DNA from: a virus
Strand: one strand, 5' to 3'
Length of the DNA stretch: 48,490 nt
Virus record (IMG/VR): IMGVR_UViG_3300030333_006863
Coordinates: 1 to 48,490 of that record
Of this stretch, positions 7,514 through 19,300 are shown piece by piece; within the stretch, counting starts at the first letter, position 1; each line of letters starts with the position of its first letter. The translations under genes were made by a program, and so were the position numbers. The notes under the pieces are model-generated. The model did not search any database and was not told the DNA's origin. It was given only the letters and a program-made list of their open reading frames with translations.

Positions 7514-10138
7514 ATGGCCAGGAAGCAAGAATGGAAAATTGAAAGATTTGATGGTGGGTTAAATCTTGGGTCCTCTTTGCGTGATGTGCAAGATACTCAA
7601 TTGGTACAAGCTCAATCAGTTAATCTAGATACTCTTGGCACAATAAAATGTGGTGGTAAGGTAGTTGTTAATGCAGTAGGTACTACACCTACCTTCACCA
7701 CAGAAGCAGGAGTTGGTAATCAATACTTTACTCCTCTATCTTTAAAATTCGGTAGTGGATTATTCAAATTTGGTAGCGATTACACGCTAACATTAAATGG
7801 TACAGATCCAGTTGCTACTGAATCCCCAACAAAATATATAGGGTTTATAGATAAGAATGCAAATTTAGCTTTATATAATGATACTAGTTCTGAATGGATA
7901 ACTATGCGATTCGATGCGCAGTCTTCTAATTCAGCATTTGACCCTGTTACTTATGCAGTAGATGGAGTAGTGAGGATATCTAATGCTGATTATTCATATG
8001 TAGGGACAACAACTGGAAAATGGTTTGGGTATATTAGAAGGCATTTTTTTAAAGGATGCACTGATGCATATACTATTAATAAATGGAAAATGTTAGATCA
8101 AGACCTTACCCCTCCTGGTGGCTTACATGTGAAAGGAACATATAATTCAGGGGTGAGAAGAGATTTTGATAGTAGTGTAGGAGATACAGTAGATCCAGTC
8201 ACTCTAAGTAATAACGATATTTTAGTGCATCTTTATGCTAAAAGAGATCAAACGGCAGCTGATGCTCTAAATAAATCTGCTGATGCGGGAACTGGCACAG
8301 GTGAACCTGTTTCTACCGTAACTGGCTGGGAAGCCAAATGGTACATTGCTGTATCATATGTATATGAGGGAGATCAAGAATCGCCATTGCGTTATAGGGA
8401 TTCTGGAGATGAATTTGTTGATTTTATTGAAGAACAGCAACCTGCTATTGATGGTAGCGCATCTACTACTATAGCTGCTGAAGTTCCATATATACAAGAT
8501 GTCAATGTCATGGTTGCAATTAAATCTGATGTGATTGATGATGATGGAGCGCATATTATAGATCCTCGTATTAAAGGAATAAATGTTTATGCCAGAGAAG
8601 AAAATGCAGAAAGTTGGTGGAGGATAGCGACTTGCCATATAGAAAAGGGAATTGAGTTAGAAAGTGGTACAGGAACCTATGATACCTGGAAGAATTATGA
8701 AAGAGGTAGTTCTGGGGCGATTGCTAGCTTTGCTGACCCCACTGTAGGGAATGCCAATGCTTTTACCTTGGTGACCTCTAATGGACATGGTCTTTCTAAT
8801 GGGGATACTATCGCAATTGAAAACTCAACAAACTATAATGGCTCTCATACTGTTTCTTCTGTTGCTACAAATACCTTTGAAATTGACCATTCTTTTACCA
8901 CTGGTGGTAGCGAGGGATCTGGCTCTACGTGGATCAAGGGAACGATTGGTCGTTTCTGGTCGCAAACTAGTTACCAAAAAACATTTCCTAATGATATTAC
9001 TTTTGAACTTTCTTCTGGCTTTGATAATACGGTTGAAGAAATTAGAGCTAGGTTTAAAACAGCAACAGTACTTGGCAGATACGCATGGATTGGTAATGTA
9101 AGAATGCTTAATCCAGATAAGGGAGAAGTGGAAACACTAAGTGATGTTATGATAAAAACCCCAGCTGGGAAATTCGATACATACCTATATGATAGAAGAT
9201 CAGTAGCTGCTATTAATGACGGAGAGAGTATTGTTCATCTAGAAGGATATAATGATCGCATATTGCAGTTTAAAGAAGATACTCTATATATAATAAATGT
9301 TACAAGCGATATGGAATTCCTAGAGCAAACACTACCTGGTCGTGGAGTTACTCACTCTGCTTCAGTAACGAAAAGTCAGTATGGAATCACATGGGCAAAT
9401 AAAGAAAGTGTATTTCATTATGATGGACAAAACGTTATAGATCTCTTTCTTAAAGAAGGATCTAAGGCTATAACAGAAGAAGAGTGGGAGAGATTTAGGT
9501 CTGTTGCAAAGAATAATGCAGGTGGCGCTAGTAATGATCAATTGGTTGGATACAATCCAAGAAATTCTACATTGTTAGTTGTAGATAGTGTAGGAGGTGG
9601 AACTAATACTGGAGAATTATACATTTTTAGTTTTAAAACTAATTCATGGACGTTTTTTCCAGATGTTCAAGGCCTATTTGAAGGTGAAAAAAAGAGCAAT
9701 ATGATAGTAGACTGGAATGGAAAATTAATGTTTGGTGAAGAACATGATCACGATTCTGAAAGTGGTACTATTATGAAATTTAAAGAATGGCAATATGAAC
9801 CGTTTGGAAATTCTACATTTCTAGTAGAAACCAAGGATCTAAACTTTGGCTCTAATGCTTCTAATAAACGTATTTACAGTATTTACGTAACTCATAGGAA
9901 TTCAGGAAGTAATGCCGTTAAACTATGGTATAAAGCAACAAATCTTAGTAGTGGAACTGGAGATTGGGTAGACGCTGGTGTGCTAACAAATTCTGCTAGT
10001 ACGATTGTGCAAAAATTTAGTGTAGGATTAAACAATATTGTATCTTTACAATTAAAAATCGATAGTGCAGGTATACCAAATTTAAATTTTGAAGTTGATA
10101 ATATTAGCATTGTTTACAGGGAAAAGACATTAAAGTGA
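7514..10138 (+). CDS. Tail nozzle / stabilisation-type protein (T7 gp12 or P22 gp10 role)
   Basis: 874 residues. The opening (IERFDGGLNLGSSLRDVQD followed by ..QAQSVNLDTLGTIKCGG) is the pattern of large podovirus tail-hub proteins in which an N-terminal GGLN motif precedes a beta-propeller-like body. The body is beta-rich with repeated short strands. About residues 412-470 (GHGLSNGDTIAIE... NTFEID) match the pattern of a small beta domain often inserted in phage tail proteins. The following genes are ejection-type proteins, fitting a tail nozzle position. The exact role is inferred from order, length and N-terminal pattern. Confidence 0.65.
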   Translation: MARKQEWKIERFDGGLNLGSSLRDVQDTQLVQAQSVNLDTLGTIKCGGKVVVNAVGTTPTFTTEAGVGNQYFTPLSLKFGSGLFKFGSDYTLTLNGTDPVATESPTKYIGFIDKNANLALYNDTSSEWITMRFDAQSSNSAFDPVTYAVDGVVRISNADYSYVGTTTGKWFGYIRRHFFKGCTDAYTINKWKMLDQDLTPPGGLHVKGTYNSGVRRDFDSSVGDTVDPVTLSNNDILVHLYAKRDQTAADALNKSADAGTGTGEPVSTVTGWEAKWYIAVSYVYEGDQESPLRYRDSGDEFVDFIEEQQPAIDGSASTTIAAEVPYIQDVNVMVAIKSDVIDDDGAHIIDPRIKGINVYAREENAESWWRIATCHIEKGIELESGTGTYDTWKNYERGSSGAIASFADPTVGNANAFTLVTSNGHGLSNGDTIAIENSTNYNGSHTVSSVATNTFEIDHSFTTGGSEGSGSTWIKGTIGRFWSQTSYQKTFPNDITFELSSGFDNTVEEIRARFKTATVLGRYAWIGNVRMLNPDKGEVETLSDVMIKTPAGKFDTYLYDRRSVAAINDGESIVHLEGYNDRILQFKEDTLYIINVTSDMEFLEQTLPGRGVTHSASVTKSQYGITWANKESVFHYDGQNVIDLFLKEGSKAITEEEWERFRSVAKNNAGGASNDQLVGYNPRNSTLLVVDSVGGGTNTGELYIFSFKTNSWTFFPDVQGLFEGEKKSNMIVDWNGKLMFGEEHDHDSESGTIMKFKEWQYEPFGNSTFLVETKDLNFGSNASNKRIYSIYVTHRNSGSNAVKLWYKATNLSSGTGDWVDAGVLTNSASTIVQKFSVGLNNIVSLQLKIDSAGIPNLNFEVDNISIVYREKTLK

Positions 10139-10326
10139 AAAGAGAGATTAGAAATATTGTTAATTTAAAAGGTACTAAAGCTTCAGTAAGTACAGGAATA
10201 CCTGCATTGGGTGATCTCCCTGAAGGTGTTCCTCAGTATAGATTTATAAAAGGTAAGGGTATGTATCAATTTTTAAAGCATAATGGTGTGATATATAACT
10301 CTAAGTTTAATAAGGGAGGATTATAA
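10135..10326 (+). CDS. Small basic protein, unknown function
   Basis: 63 residues starting with GTG in a GTGA overlap with the stop of the tail nozzle gene, so translation is coupled. The protein is basic and probably beta-rich (VPQYRFIKGKGMYQFLKHNG). Its own stop shares a base with the next ATG. Small genes in this slot can encode tail-assembly helpers. No family recognised. Confidence 0.55.
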   Translation: MKREIRNIVNLKGTKASVSTGIPALGDLPEGVPQYRFIKGKGMYQFLKHNGVIYNSKFNKGGL

Positions 10327-10952
10327 TGTCTCAAGCCTACGGTGCAGTTCAATTAAAATATGACGATATGAAATCTAAGGATACTGCTTTACAGAGCAGA
10401 TTTGACCATTCTCAAGATATTGCTGATAAAACACTAGAAGATCAATATAGAGGCGCACAAGCAATAGATGACTCAAAGGATAGCTGGGCTATGAATCTTG
10501 GAAGGGGTGTTGTGGGTGGTTTGGTAGGATTAGGTACATTTCTTACTACAGGTAGTCCAACTGCTACTGCGGCTGCTGTAGGTGCAACTGATAAAGCAAT
10601 TACATCAAAATATGGTACACCAGATGATTATCTTGCATATACTAGAGGTGGACTTGATAATTTTCTTGCATTAAAAGATAAGCAAAATAAGCAATATACA
10701 ACTGAGGCTATACAATTGGGTTCATTAGCTTATCAGGGAGCTGATATTGCTACAAAAACAGCTAATATGAATGTTTATGATTACTATGAGCAAAACTTAG
10801 GTGATGAATTTCACAATCAAAGTTGGGCAGATTGGGCTGCAGAAGATCATAGTATTTTAGATCTGCATAAAGGTATTGATTCTAGATTTGGACAATTTGA
10901 TAATGTAGATAGTTATTGGGATAGATTAAGCATTATGATGGGGCGAAAATAG
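10326..10952 (+). CDS. Internal virion protein candidate with Gly-rich hydrophobic segment
   Basis: 208 residues with GGGAGG before the ATG. Residues 55-88 are Gly/Ala/Leu/Val-rich (GRGVVGGLVGLGTFLTTG...), long enough to enter a membrane, between charged helical arms. Podovirus ejection proteins use such segments to form a channel through the cell envelope. It opens a block of progressively larger helical proteins (165, 642, 2978 and 884 residues), consistent with an ejection cassette. No enzymatic motif. Confidence 0.55.
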   Translation: MSQAYGAVQLKYDDMKSKDTALQSRFDHSQDIADKTLEDQYRGAQAIDDSKDSWAMNLGRGVVGGLVGLGTFLTTGSPTATAAAVGATDKAITSKYGTPDDYLAYTRGGLDNFLALKDKQNKQYTTEAIQLGSLAYQGADIATKTANMNVYDYYEQNLGDEFHNQSWADWAAEDHSILDLHKGIDSRFGQFDNVDSYWDRLSIMMGRK

Positions 10953-10961
10953 GGGGTTCTT

Positions 10962-11459
10962 ATGGCTAGTAAGGCTGAAGAAAAATATGGTGTAGAATTT
11001 GCCGAATGGTATGCATTGCATGAAAATGAGTATGATGAGTTTTGGTCAACAGAAAGAACTGAGATGGAAAATGCATATAAGCAATGGAAATCGTTAAATA
11101 AAACATATCAACCAATGATAGATGATCTCCAAGATCAATATGATGATCTTACTGCTCTAACAACTTCTGCTCATTATAGACCAGAAATAGGGTTCCAAAT
11201 ACAAGCTGGCGCTGATAAAGCAGAATCTATGTGGTCAGGAGCCACTAGGAAATTATTTAATACAAAAGCTGGATCTACGATGATTGCATCTTCTGGTATA
11301 GCTTCCACAATGAAGGATATAGAAACCTCTTTTAATAGCATTATGGATAATACTATTTATAGCACATATTCTGATGTCCAAAATAAAATAAGCGGAGCTA
11401 AGGATCTACAGAGGCAAATACAAAGTGATATTAGAGGATATGAAAGGGAGTTAGTATGA
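10962..11459 (+). CDS. Internal virion protein candidate, helical
   Basis: 165 residues with AGGGGGT before the ATG, the same unusual G-rich site used for the 884-residue gene. It is almost entirely helical, Trp/Tyr-rich at the N-terminus (EFAEWYALHENEYDEFW) and polar. The stop overlaps the next start in ATGA. Its position within the ejection block suggests a structural or DNA-ejection role; no motif proves this. Confidence 0.5.
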   Translation: MASKAEEKYGVEFAEWYALHENEYDEFWSTERTEMENAYKQWKSLNKTYQPMIDDLQDQYDDLTALTTSAHYRPEIGFQIQAGADKAESMWSGATRKLFNTKAGSTMIASSGIASTMKDIETSFNSIMDNTIYSTYSDVQNKISGAKDLQRQIQSDIRGYERELV

Positions 11460-13384
11460 GCGAAGCACTATCAGCATTAAATCAACTAGTTGGCTTAGTA
11501 CGAGAGGATATACAGCAAAAATATAAGGCTAGGGATACAGCAGCTGCACGTGATTTTGCTAGAGAAAATTTATTTATTCAAACAGGATTAAAGGAATTAG
11601 AGCAATCTAGAGCAACTACATCAGCATTAGAAGCAGATGCTGTAAATAAAGGTTTGAATATTAGTGCAATTGAATCATTAAATGATATGCAACAAACAAA
11701 TGCAGCTAGAAAATTTGCTACAAAAAGTTTAGAAGATGTTAATATGGCTCTTAAAGGGGAATCGGATTATCAGAGATCTATTCAAAGGAATTTATCAGAA
11801 TTTTCTAAGGGACAGATTGATTTTGCTAGTGTAGATAAAGATACGTCTGGCACAATTTCCGATGAAGAACTTAAAAGCCTTGATAAGGTCGTATATCAAG
11901 ATGAAGAAAACCGTATTGTATCTCCAAGTGCTGCTTATATACAGGGATTGAGGTCAAAAGAGCTTACTGCTATTCAAGCCACAGATCTTGCCAGGAAAAA
12001 AGAAGAGCTCTCTCAATTAACAACCATTGGAAAGGATCTAGATAAGAAGAGCAAGTTAGAATTACAGATATTGCAACAGCAATATGAAACTGGCGAAATA
12101 AATAAAAAAACACTTAGTGAGAAGTTAGAAGCTCTTGGGCTTGAGACTGATTTTCTAAGAGATACCCAGGAAACTAGAAAGGGTATATTAGCCGAAGAAT
12201 ACAAAAAAGCAAAAACTTCGAATGATATCCTTGCACTAAAATCAAAATATACAGAGCAAGAAATAACAGCAGGCTTAGCTAATGTAGATGCTGACACTCG
12301 AACTAAGTTAAAAAATCTTGGATTAATAGATTTAAGCATAGAAGCTCAAACACTTGCAAATAAAAAAGAAAAAATGAAATTGAGATTTCTAGAAGGTAGC
12401 TTAGAAAGGCAAGAGGAATTAGAAGAACTAAAGTTAAATATGTCTGCCAAAGAATTAGAGCAATTAGATATAACAATAGATACAGCTAGGGTTGGCTATG
12501 AAATGGCGCAGAAAGAACTTTTAATGGCTGATGTTAAAAATGCGAATTTAAAAAGGAAATGGGAAAAAGAAGAATGGATATTCGAAAAAGAAGTTATGGA
12601 TAAAACTATTTCCGACCAACAAAAACTTATTGCGGATGTCAATAGTAATGCTATTAAGTTAACTACATTTGCTTTATCTCAGATGTCTTTTATGAATTTT
12701 AAAACAAACGAAATAAAGCCAATAGTCAATATGATGCAAGAGTTACAAGCTCAAGCTGCAGCAGGAGATACAGACAAATGGAAAGATGATTTTGAAGAAT
12801 TTGTTTTAGAGAATCCAATATATGAAGCTATAGCAGATGATTTAAAAGATTTATTTTCAGCTACAATACAAATTGATGATACTACGCCTAAAAGCGATCC
12901 TTTACTAAGATTAGCACCTCAGATCGATATGATGAGTAAAGAGTTACAATCATGGTCGAAAAGCGATGCTGGAAAAAGTGCTCTTGAAGCGTTTAAAAAA
13001 GAGTATATTGCTAGTCTTGCAGGTAGAGGGGCTACTCAAAATTTCTCTGAAAAACAATGGATGGATATTTTCTTGAGATCTAGTTCATCAACTTCCCCTA
13101 GATGGCAAACTACTCTTAGTAATTTGCATTATAATAATTTTGGAGTAACTGATGAGCAGGCTGAGAAATTTAGAAAAGCAATGGCTTGGCAGGAAACAGG
13201 TATATATAAAGACAAAGATCTGTTTAAGGAGATGGTATTACTAGCACAAACTAAGCCTGTTTATGAAAAACAACTATCTATGTTTCTAAGAGATGCTTCA
13301 TATTATAATTTAGGTGAGCATGAAAGCTATGACAGTATGACTGATGAACAATTTGAAGCATTTCTAGATAGTCTAGAAAATTAA
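11456..13384 (+). CDS. Long coiled-coil internal virion protein with an EF-hand loop
   Basis: 642 residues, mostly charged helix with coiled-coil character from about residue 150 to 400. Residues 127-138 (DKDTSGTISDEE) form a canonical 12-residue EF-hand calcium loop: Asp at 1 and 3, Ser at 5, Gly at 6, Ile at 8 and Glu at 12, flanked by helical sequence. EF hands bind Ca2+. The partner EF hand of a normal pair is not evident, so this may be a solitary site. The gene overlaps its upstream neighbour by ATGA and precedes the giant gene. A role in DNA ejection is inferred from context. Confidence 0.6.
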   Translation: MSEALSALNQLVGLVREDIQQKYKARDTAAARDFARENLFIQTGLKELEQSRATTSALEADAVNKGLNISAIESLNDMQQTNAARKFATKSLEDVNMALKGESDYQRSIQRNLSEFSKGQIDFASVDKDTSGTISDEELKSLDKVVYQDEENRIVSPSAAYIQGLRSKELTAIQATDLARKKEELSQLTTIGKDLDKKSKLELQILQQQYETGEINKKTLSEKLEALGLETDFLRDTQETRKGILAEEYKKAKTSNDILALKSKYTEQEITAGLANVDADTRTKLKNLGLIDLSIEAQTLANKKEKMKLRFLEGSLERQEELEELKLNMSAKELEQLDITIDTARVGYEMAQKELLMADVKNANLKRKWEKEEWIFEKEVMDKTISDQQKLIADVNSNAIKLTTFALSQMSFMNFKTNEIKPIVNMMQELQAQAAAGDTDKWKDDFEEFVLENPIYEAIADDLKDLFSATIQIDDTTPKSDPLLRLAPQIDMMSKELQSWSKSDAGKSALEAFKKEYIASLAGRGATQNFSEKQWMDIFLRSSSSTSPRWQTTLSNLHYNNFGVTDEQAEKFRKAMAWQETGIYKDKDLFKEMVLLAQTKPVYEKQLSMFLRDASYYNLGEHESYDSMTDEQFEAFLDSLEN

Positions 13385-13391
13385 TATAAGT

Positions 13392-16300
13392 ATGGCTTTA
13401 GATCTATATAAAAAAGAACAAATTCGCTCAATGTTCTTGGCGCAAGGGCGATATGTAACAGATGCTCAAATAGAGGAGTATTACAATAAAGCCCAAGCGA
13501 CTCAAGCAACTCAACCAGAAGAACCAGAGTTATGGGACCCTAAGGAGCCTACACTTGCTTCGGCATACAACGACGAGTCAACTCTCGAGCAAGCGCTTGA
13601 AGCAACAGCTAATCTAGTCTGGGGAGGTCTTGATACTGCCTTACTAGGATTGCCAGGGTTAGCTTGGAAAGGAATAGATAAAGAGAGTTATGAAGCTTCA
13701 ATGGCCGACTTAAATGATAATGCCTTGGCAAGAGTCGGTGGTGGTATCGGTGGTGCTCTTGGATTTTTAGCTCCTATGGGATGGTCTGGTAGACTTCTTA
13801 GCTACGGAGCAAGAGGTTTACGAGGTGCTAGACAAGCTAAGGCTTTAAAGACTGGCGCTACCACAATAGACAAGATAAAGGCGCCTACTACAGAAGCTAT
13901 ACAAACTGCTGCAGGTTCTTCTTTATTCAAGAGCGCTCAAAAAAGAGCTTCTGATCTCGGAACACTTACTAAGGATGAGGCTATTGAAATAGCTAAAAGA
14001 GTATCAGATGATACTATAGGGTTTAGCTTGACTGGTAAAAAATGGTGGCAAAAGGTCTTTCAAGGTGGCCCAGGATATCAAATGGAGCACGGACTTAGTA
14101 GCGTTAATAGATTTAAAGAGTTAATGAAATTCCAAATGTCCGATAGGCTAGCTGCTGAATTAGCAGAAAGTGGTGTAAAATTAACTAATAAGCAGATATT
14201 GAAAATGTCTGATGATCTTGTTGATATGCTTGGAAAAAAATCCTTTAATACTATAGATGCAATGATACAAGGTAGTTATATGGGTCGCATGCATCCTGCT
14301 TTATTTAATTTATTAGGTGGAGTTGTTCAAGAGGGCATTCAGTTTGGTCTAGTGGGTACTGCTATGGATGCAGTTCAATATATAAAAGGGGATTTGGACC
14401 TAAATGAAAGGTCATTCGCAGATAGGGTCTTACATCATGTTGCACTTGGTGGTGTTTTAGGTACTGTAAAATTTATACCTGGAGGAGCAAAAACTCCTAT
14501 ATGGAAGAATTTTGTTGAAGCTTCTTCCTTTATGACTAAAAAATTAAATGATAAAGTTGGAAAAATGGGTCTTGAAGAGTTGAAAGCATTTGGCTTAGTA
14601 AAAATGAGAAATGATAGATCTTCTATTTTCTCAATTACTAAAAATGGAAAAACTATTAATCTCACAAGAAAGGATCTGCGTCCAGAGTCAACTACGATCG
14701 GCAATGAAAATATTCAATCTTTACGAAAGACAATTCAAGATCATAATACAATGTTGGCAAAAAGCTTAAGAGGTCCTTATTGGACCAAATTTGCAGCGAA
14801 TACTCGTAAGGATCTAGTGGGATCCTTTGTTCGTATGTCTGTAGGAGCCGCTTCCATGAATTATGAGGCAATTAATGCTGGTGCTTTTGAGGGCTTGGAG
14901 GATGCTGAGGTTGCGTTTCACCTTGCATTAGGTGCGTTTATGACAAAAAAACATAAACCTCTTTTTAAAGATACAGCTCCTAGACAGGGCATTCATTTTG
15001 GAGAACGTGATTATCATTATTTTTCAGATATGACAGATGTATCTAATGCAATTGCAAAAAATTCAAGATATATTAATAATATAGGTTCATTGATCAAGCA
15101 ATTTGATGGTAACACTTATACTGATTGGGTTAATAAGTATCCGATTAAAGATGTGGAAAGAATGATCAAGGTGTTGAAGGATAACGATATTATATATGAT
15201 AGCCTGGATGGTGAAGTAACAGCAAAACAAATAACACCTGTCCCTCATAGGGAGCTTATGGATCTCCTAGGTCCTATTAGTGCTATTATGACATCTAGAG
15301 GATTAAGAATAAATCCTAATGCTACTAAAGAAATGCAGGTTAAAGTTTTAGATATAATAAAAAATATGACCTCAGAAGAGTTGACATCTGGAGACCATAT
15401 AAGAAAATTAGATTCTAGAGCTAATGTATTACAATCTGTTTTAGCTGGAAGCCAAAGGAGTATTCAAAAATTTCAAAATGATGCTTACAAGCTATTTGAT
15501 GATATGTACAAAATAATCACAGACGGTGAATACTCTATAACTCCAGAAGGTGAAATGTTTGTTTTTAATTTAAAGCATGAACATCTTGACTTGAATGAAC
15601 AACAGAGTCAAACTATTGCTAAGTTTCTTGAGCTAAAAGAAAATTTACGACAAGAAAATATTATCAAGCTTAGAGAGATTGAACATGGAAAAGAAGCGGG
15701 TTTGCAGCATGAAGTAACGATGGAAATGATAAATAAGATGGAGGAATTTATTAATCGTTATGAAAGAAATCTTGGAGCGGAGATATTAGGTGAGGGTTGG
15801 AATGCTCCTGCGGATATTAATGATAAGATGCTTTGGTCTTTAGTTAATGAAGTAAATCATCAAAGAAATGTAGTTAATGTTTTTTCGATTATGAATGGGG
15901 AAGCAATAACTGGGGTTAATGAAGTTGATGCTAAGGAGATACAATCATTGATCAAGCAAGTCTTATCTCATAGAGACAACTTTAATAATGAAATAATGGT
16001 TGATAACGCATTAAAGATAGATCTAATATTCGATGAAGGCATTAGTATTACGCCACAGCAGCAACAAGCATTACAAAGCTTTATACAAGATCTTTGGAGT
16101 ATTAATGCAACAGTTAAGGCTCCTACTGATATTAGAAGAGTTGAGGTCCCAGTATCAAAGGTACTTGCATTAAAAGAAAAATTAGTTAATAACGGTATGC
16201 CAGATCATGAGATTCATATGCTGGATTCTAGAATGGCTAATTGGGTTGAAAAGGCAGTGCAGCACGGTATAGAAAGAGCAACATTAGGTGCTGATATGGA

Positions 16301-19300
16301 GCCTATTATTGGAGTTGCTTTAAAACAGCTAATGAAAAATGGGCTTATACAAACTACTACTGATAGTAAAAATAGAGGTGTTAGGCTAGTTGCGCCTAAT
16401 AAAATAACAGTAGAGCAAGTAGAACGAATTATACCAAATTTAACTCAGAAAGAAAAGCAAGCATATGTAGATGCATATACCAGAGTTATGGACTCGATTG
16501 GGAAAAAATTAGTAGCTAGGCGAGATGATTTTAATATAACAATGCTAACTGCAGAGCAATTATCATCTATTACAACAGCTGATAAGATGTTAGATAAAAA
16601 TCGATATATAACTGATTCTGAAGCAAAAGAAAATATAATACTAGAAGCTATAGAAAGAACCAATGTTCGCAGGAATGTTTTACAGGACCAGCTAAAGGAT
16701 CCTACAATTGAGGATAGTGCAGCTTCTCAAATACGCGATCTATTGAATTTTGAAACTTCAAAGTACCAACAATTAAACGAAATACATCAAGCTTGGAGAG
16801 CAGCATTCGCTGGTGGTCAGGAAATGACTAGAGCTGCAGCATATTTAGAATTTGCAGGTACTACTAGAAATAAAGATGGTAAAAATATATTTGATCTTAT
16901 TAGGGATATTGAAAAATCAGAGGATCCCTTTCATAAATTCACAGAAGATATAAAGCAGCTTCAAAATATTATTGCTGAAAAGGTCAATGAGAGACCGAGT
17001 GGTAAGAGCTGGGACGAGAGAAGGAATGATTTTTTAATAGCTGAAGAACAAAGAGAAATTGAAGGTGTTTTACCAGATAATAGAAAACATACTAATCCCG
17101 ATCTATTTTTTGAAAAATACGGAATAGATAAGAATGACATCTTTTCTGTTGGAGAGAAATATTATAGATCAACATTTGAAACAAACGCGGAAGCTCTGTA
17201 TGAGTTATATAATGAAGTTGTTGTTACTCAAAATCAAAGTAGGGAAGTTTTTATTGATAGAGTTATGGAACTAGCTGGAACTAATAGAGCCGAAGCTTCA
17301 GCTGAGTTAAGAAATGATGTTATGGTTTTAAGCAATCTCATGGATAGAAGGTTTAAGATCAAAAGACTTACAGTTAATCAAACTAGTGGAACTGGAGTAT
17401 TTGAGAATACAGAAATATCCAAAGGCTTTTTAACGGATATATGGACAGAAATATTTAGCGGCATTAACGCTCCAATGCTTATTCTAGATAGCGGATATAC
17501 TAAGAATGGTAAAATACAAAATATCTTTACAAGCCCTAATGGATTAAATGAATTAACTCAAATATTATATGGGAATGAATTTTTTGCTACATTAAATCAG
17601 GGCGAAAATAGATATATAAGTTCATTAAAAAGAGGAACGGCAAAACCAGTTGAACTAGGTCAAGAAGTATGGCATACAGTTGATATAGCTGAAACCTATT
17701 TAAAAGGAGCAATGTATCCTGTTGTTGTCGATGAGAATATAACAGTTCTTATTCCAGAAGCTCATATATCCCATATTAAAAAACCATTTATGAGATGGTT
17801 TGAAAAAATTGAGAAAGATCCGTATACTAAAAAAGCCATAGATAAGTTGCCCCAAGCTAAGGAGCTTATAAATGAGCTAAGGAATTATTATGAGATATTC
17901 AAGAATGGAAACGGGACCCCCGATTCATTTGTTAAGGATGGACAAAGATGGCAAGAAAGTGTACATGATGCAATTTTTACAATTTTTAATTCTATGTATG
18001 GGGAGCGTATTGATGGAGACTGGCTTCAAGATGCTTATACTAATGGCCCTGGTCAAAGAAAACATTTTAAATATAAAAGGTTAGCTCAAAACCAAGGATA
18101 TTCAAGAAATAGTATTGCTCGACGGGAAACTGCTAAGGCTATTTTTGGTGAAGGTACTGGTAGTAGTAAGTATGAAAAAATATTAATTGAAAAATATGCT
18201 GATAGAGAAATAAATAATATTTTCGTCGTGAACGATGGTGTTAATAGTGAAATGGGTTCTGCTGCTAACCAATTAATAACAGATAATAGATCAGTTGCTG
18301 AGCATAGATTGGAAAGAATGTTGGAGAGGGGTGACATTACCAAGGAAGATTATAAAGAGAATTTAAGATTGCTAGAAAATGCATCTTCTATTAACGCTGA
18401 AGCTGTAAATGGAATGACCCCTGTGCGTCGAGAGTATTTAGATTTCCTTTTATTGCAAAATGGTGATGCTGATCTTATAGGAAAATCAGCTGGGCAAAAA
18501 CCAGTGGGATTAACTTCGTATACTGATTCAAAGGGAGTAGTGCATGTTCTTTATAATAAGACTCACTACTTTTATGACTCTAGGCTAGATAAGTTTTTTG
18601 AATTGAATCCAGATATAGATATGATTGCATTTACCAGTGGAGCAAAGAAAGCTAAGATCATTGATCCTAATCAGTCCTTGGAGAATCAATTAAAGCCATA
18701 CGAAGCTATACCTGTCATAGGCGATCTAATTAAAGACAAAGATGGTGTTGAAAGACAGGTTACTATATATGATATGCTTAATTCATTGAATACTAATGAT
18801 TCTAAAAGATCTATAATGCCAGTTAGGGCAGATCAGAGTTTATCAGGTACTGTTTATGGTGAGCATCACAATGCTAAGATATTAAAACAATTTAGTAATT
18901 GGACATCACCAGAGGTTCAAAGAGATCTTTATAAATATGCTCGTCAAGATATGATAGAACAATTTTCTGAAATAAATATGAAGTTTTATAATCCAGAAAA
19001 TATGGCATTGGCATCAGCAGAAGCTAGATCCTTTATGAGAACAGAGGGAAACAAGGATGGAACTATTGCTGTTCAAACTGAAAATGCATCTACCGAGGCT
19101 ATTTGGATAGAGAATAGTGGGATTCCTTTTTCGATATCTGGAAATCTATATGATGCTATAATCAAGAAAAGATATGTTGATCAAGCTGGAATTTTTGATG
19201 GATTTACAGATGCAGGTGGTTCAGCAATATTGCGTGGCAATATGGCAATGGATCTAGATATTCCTGTTTATAAGGGTAATGTTCAGATAAAGTTAGGCGA

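Noticed and set aside
8781-9101. 106-residue plus-strand frame inside the tail nozzle gene
   Set aside because: Hydrophobic, Leu-rich shadow of a beta-rich coding sequence in another frame.
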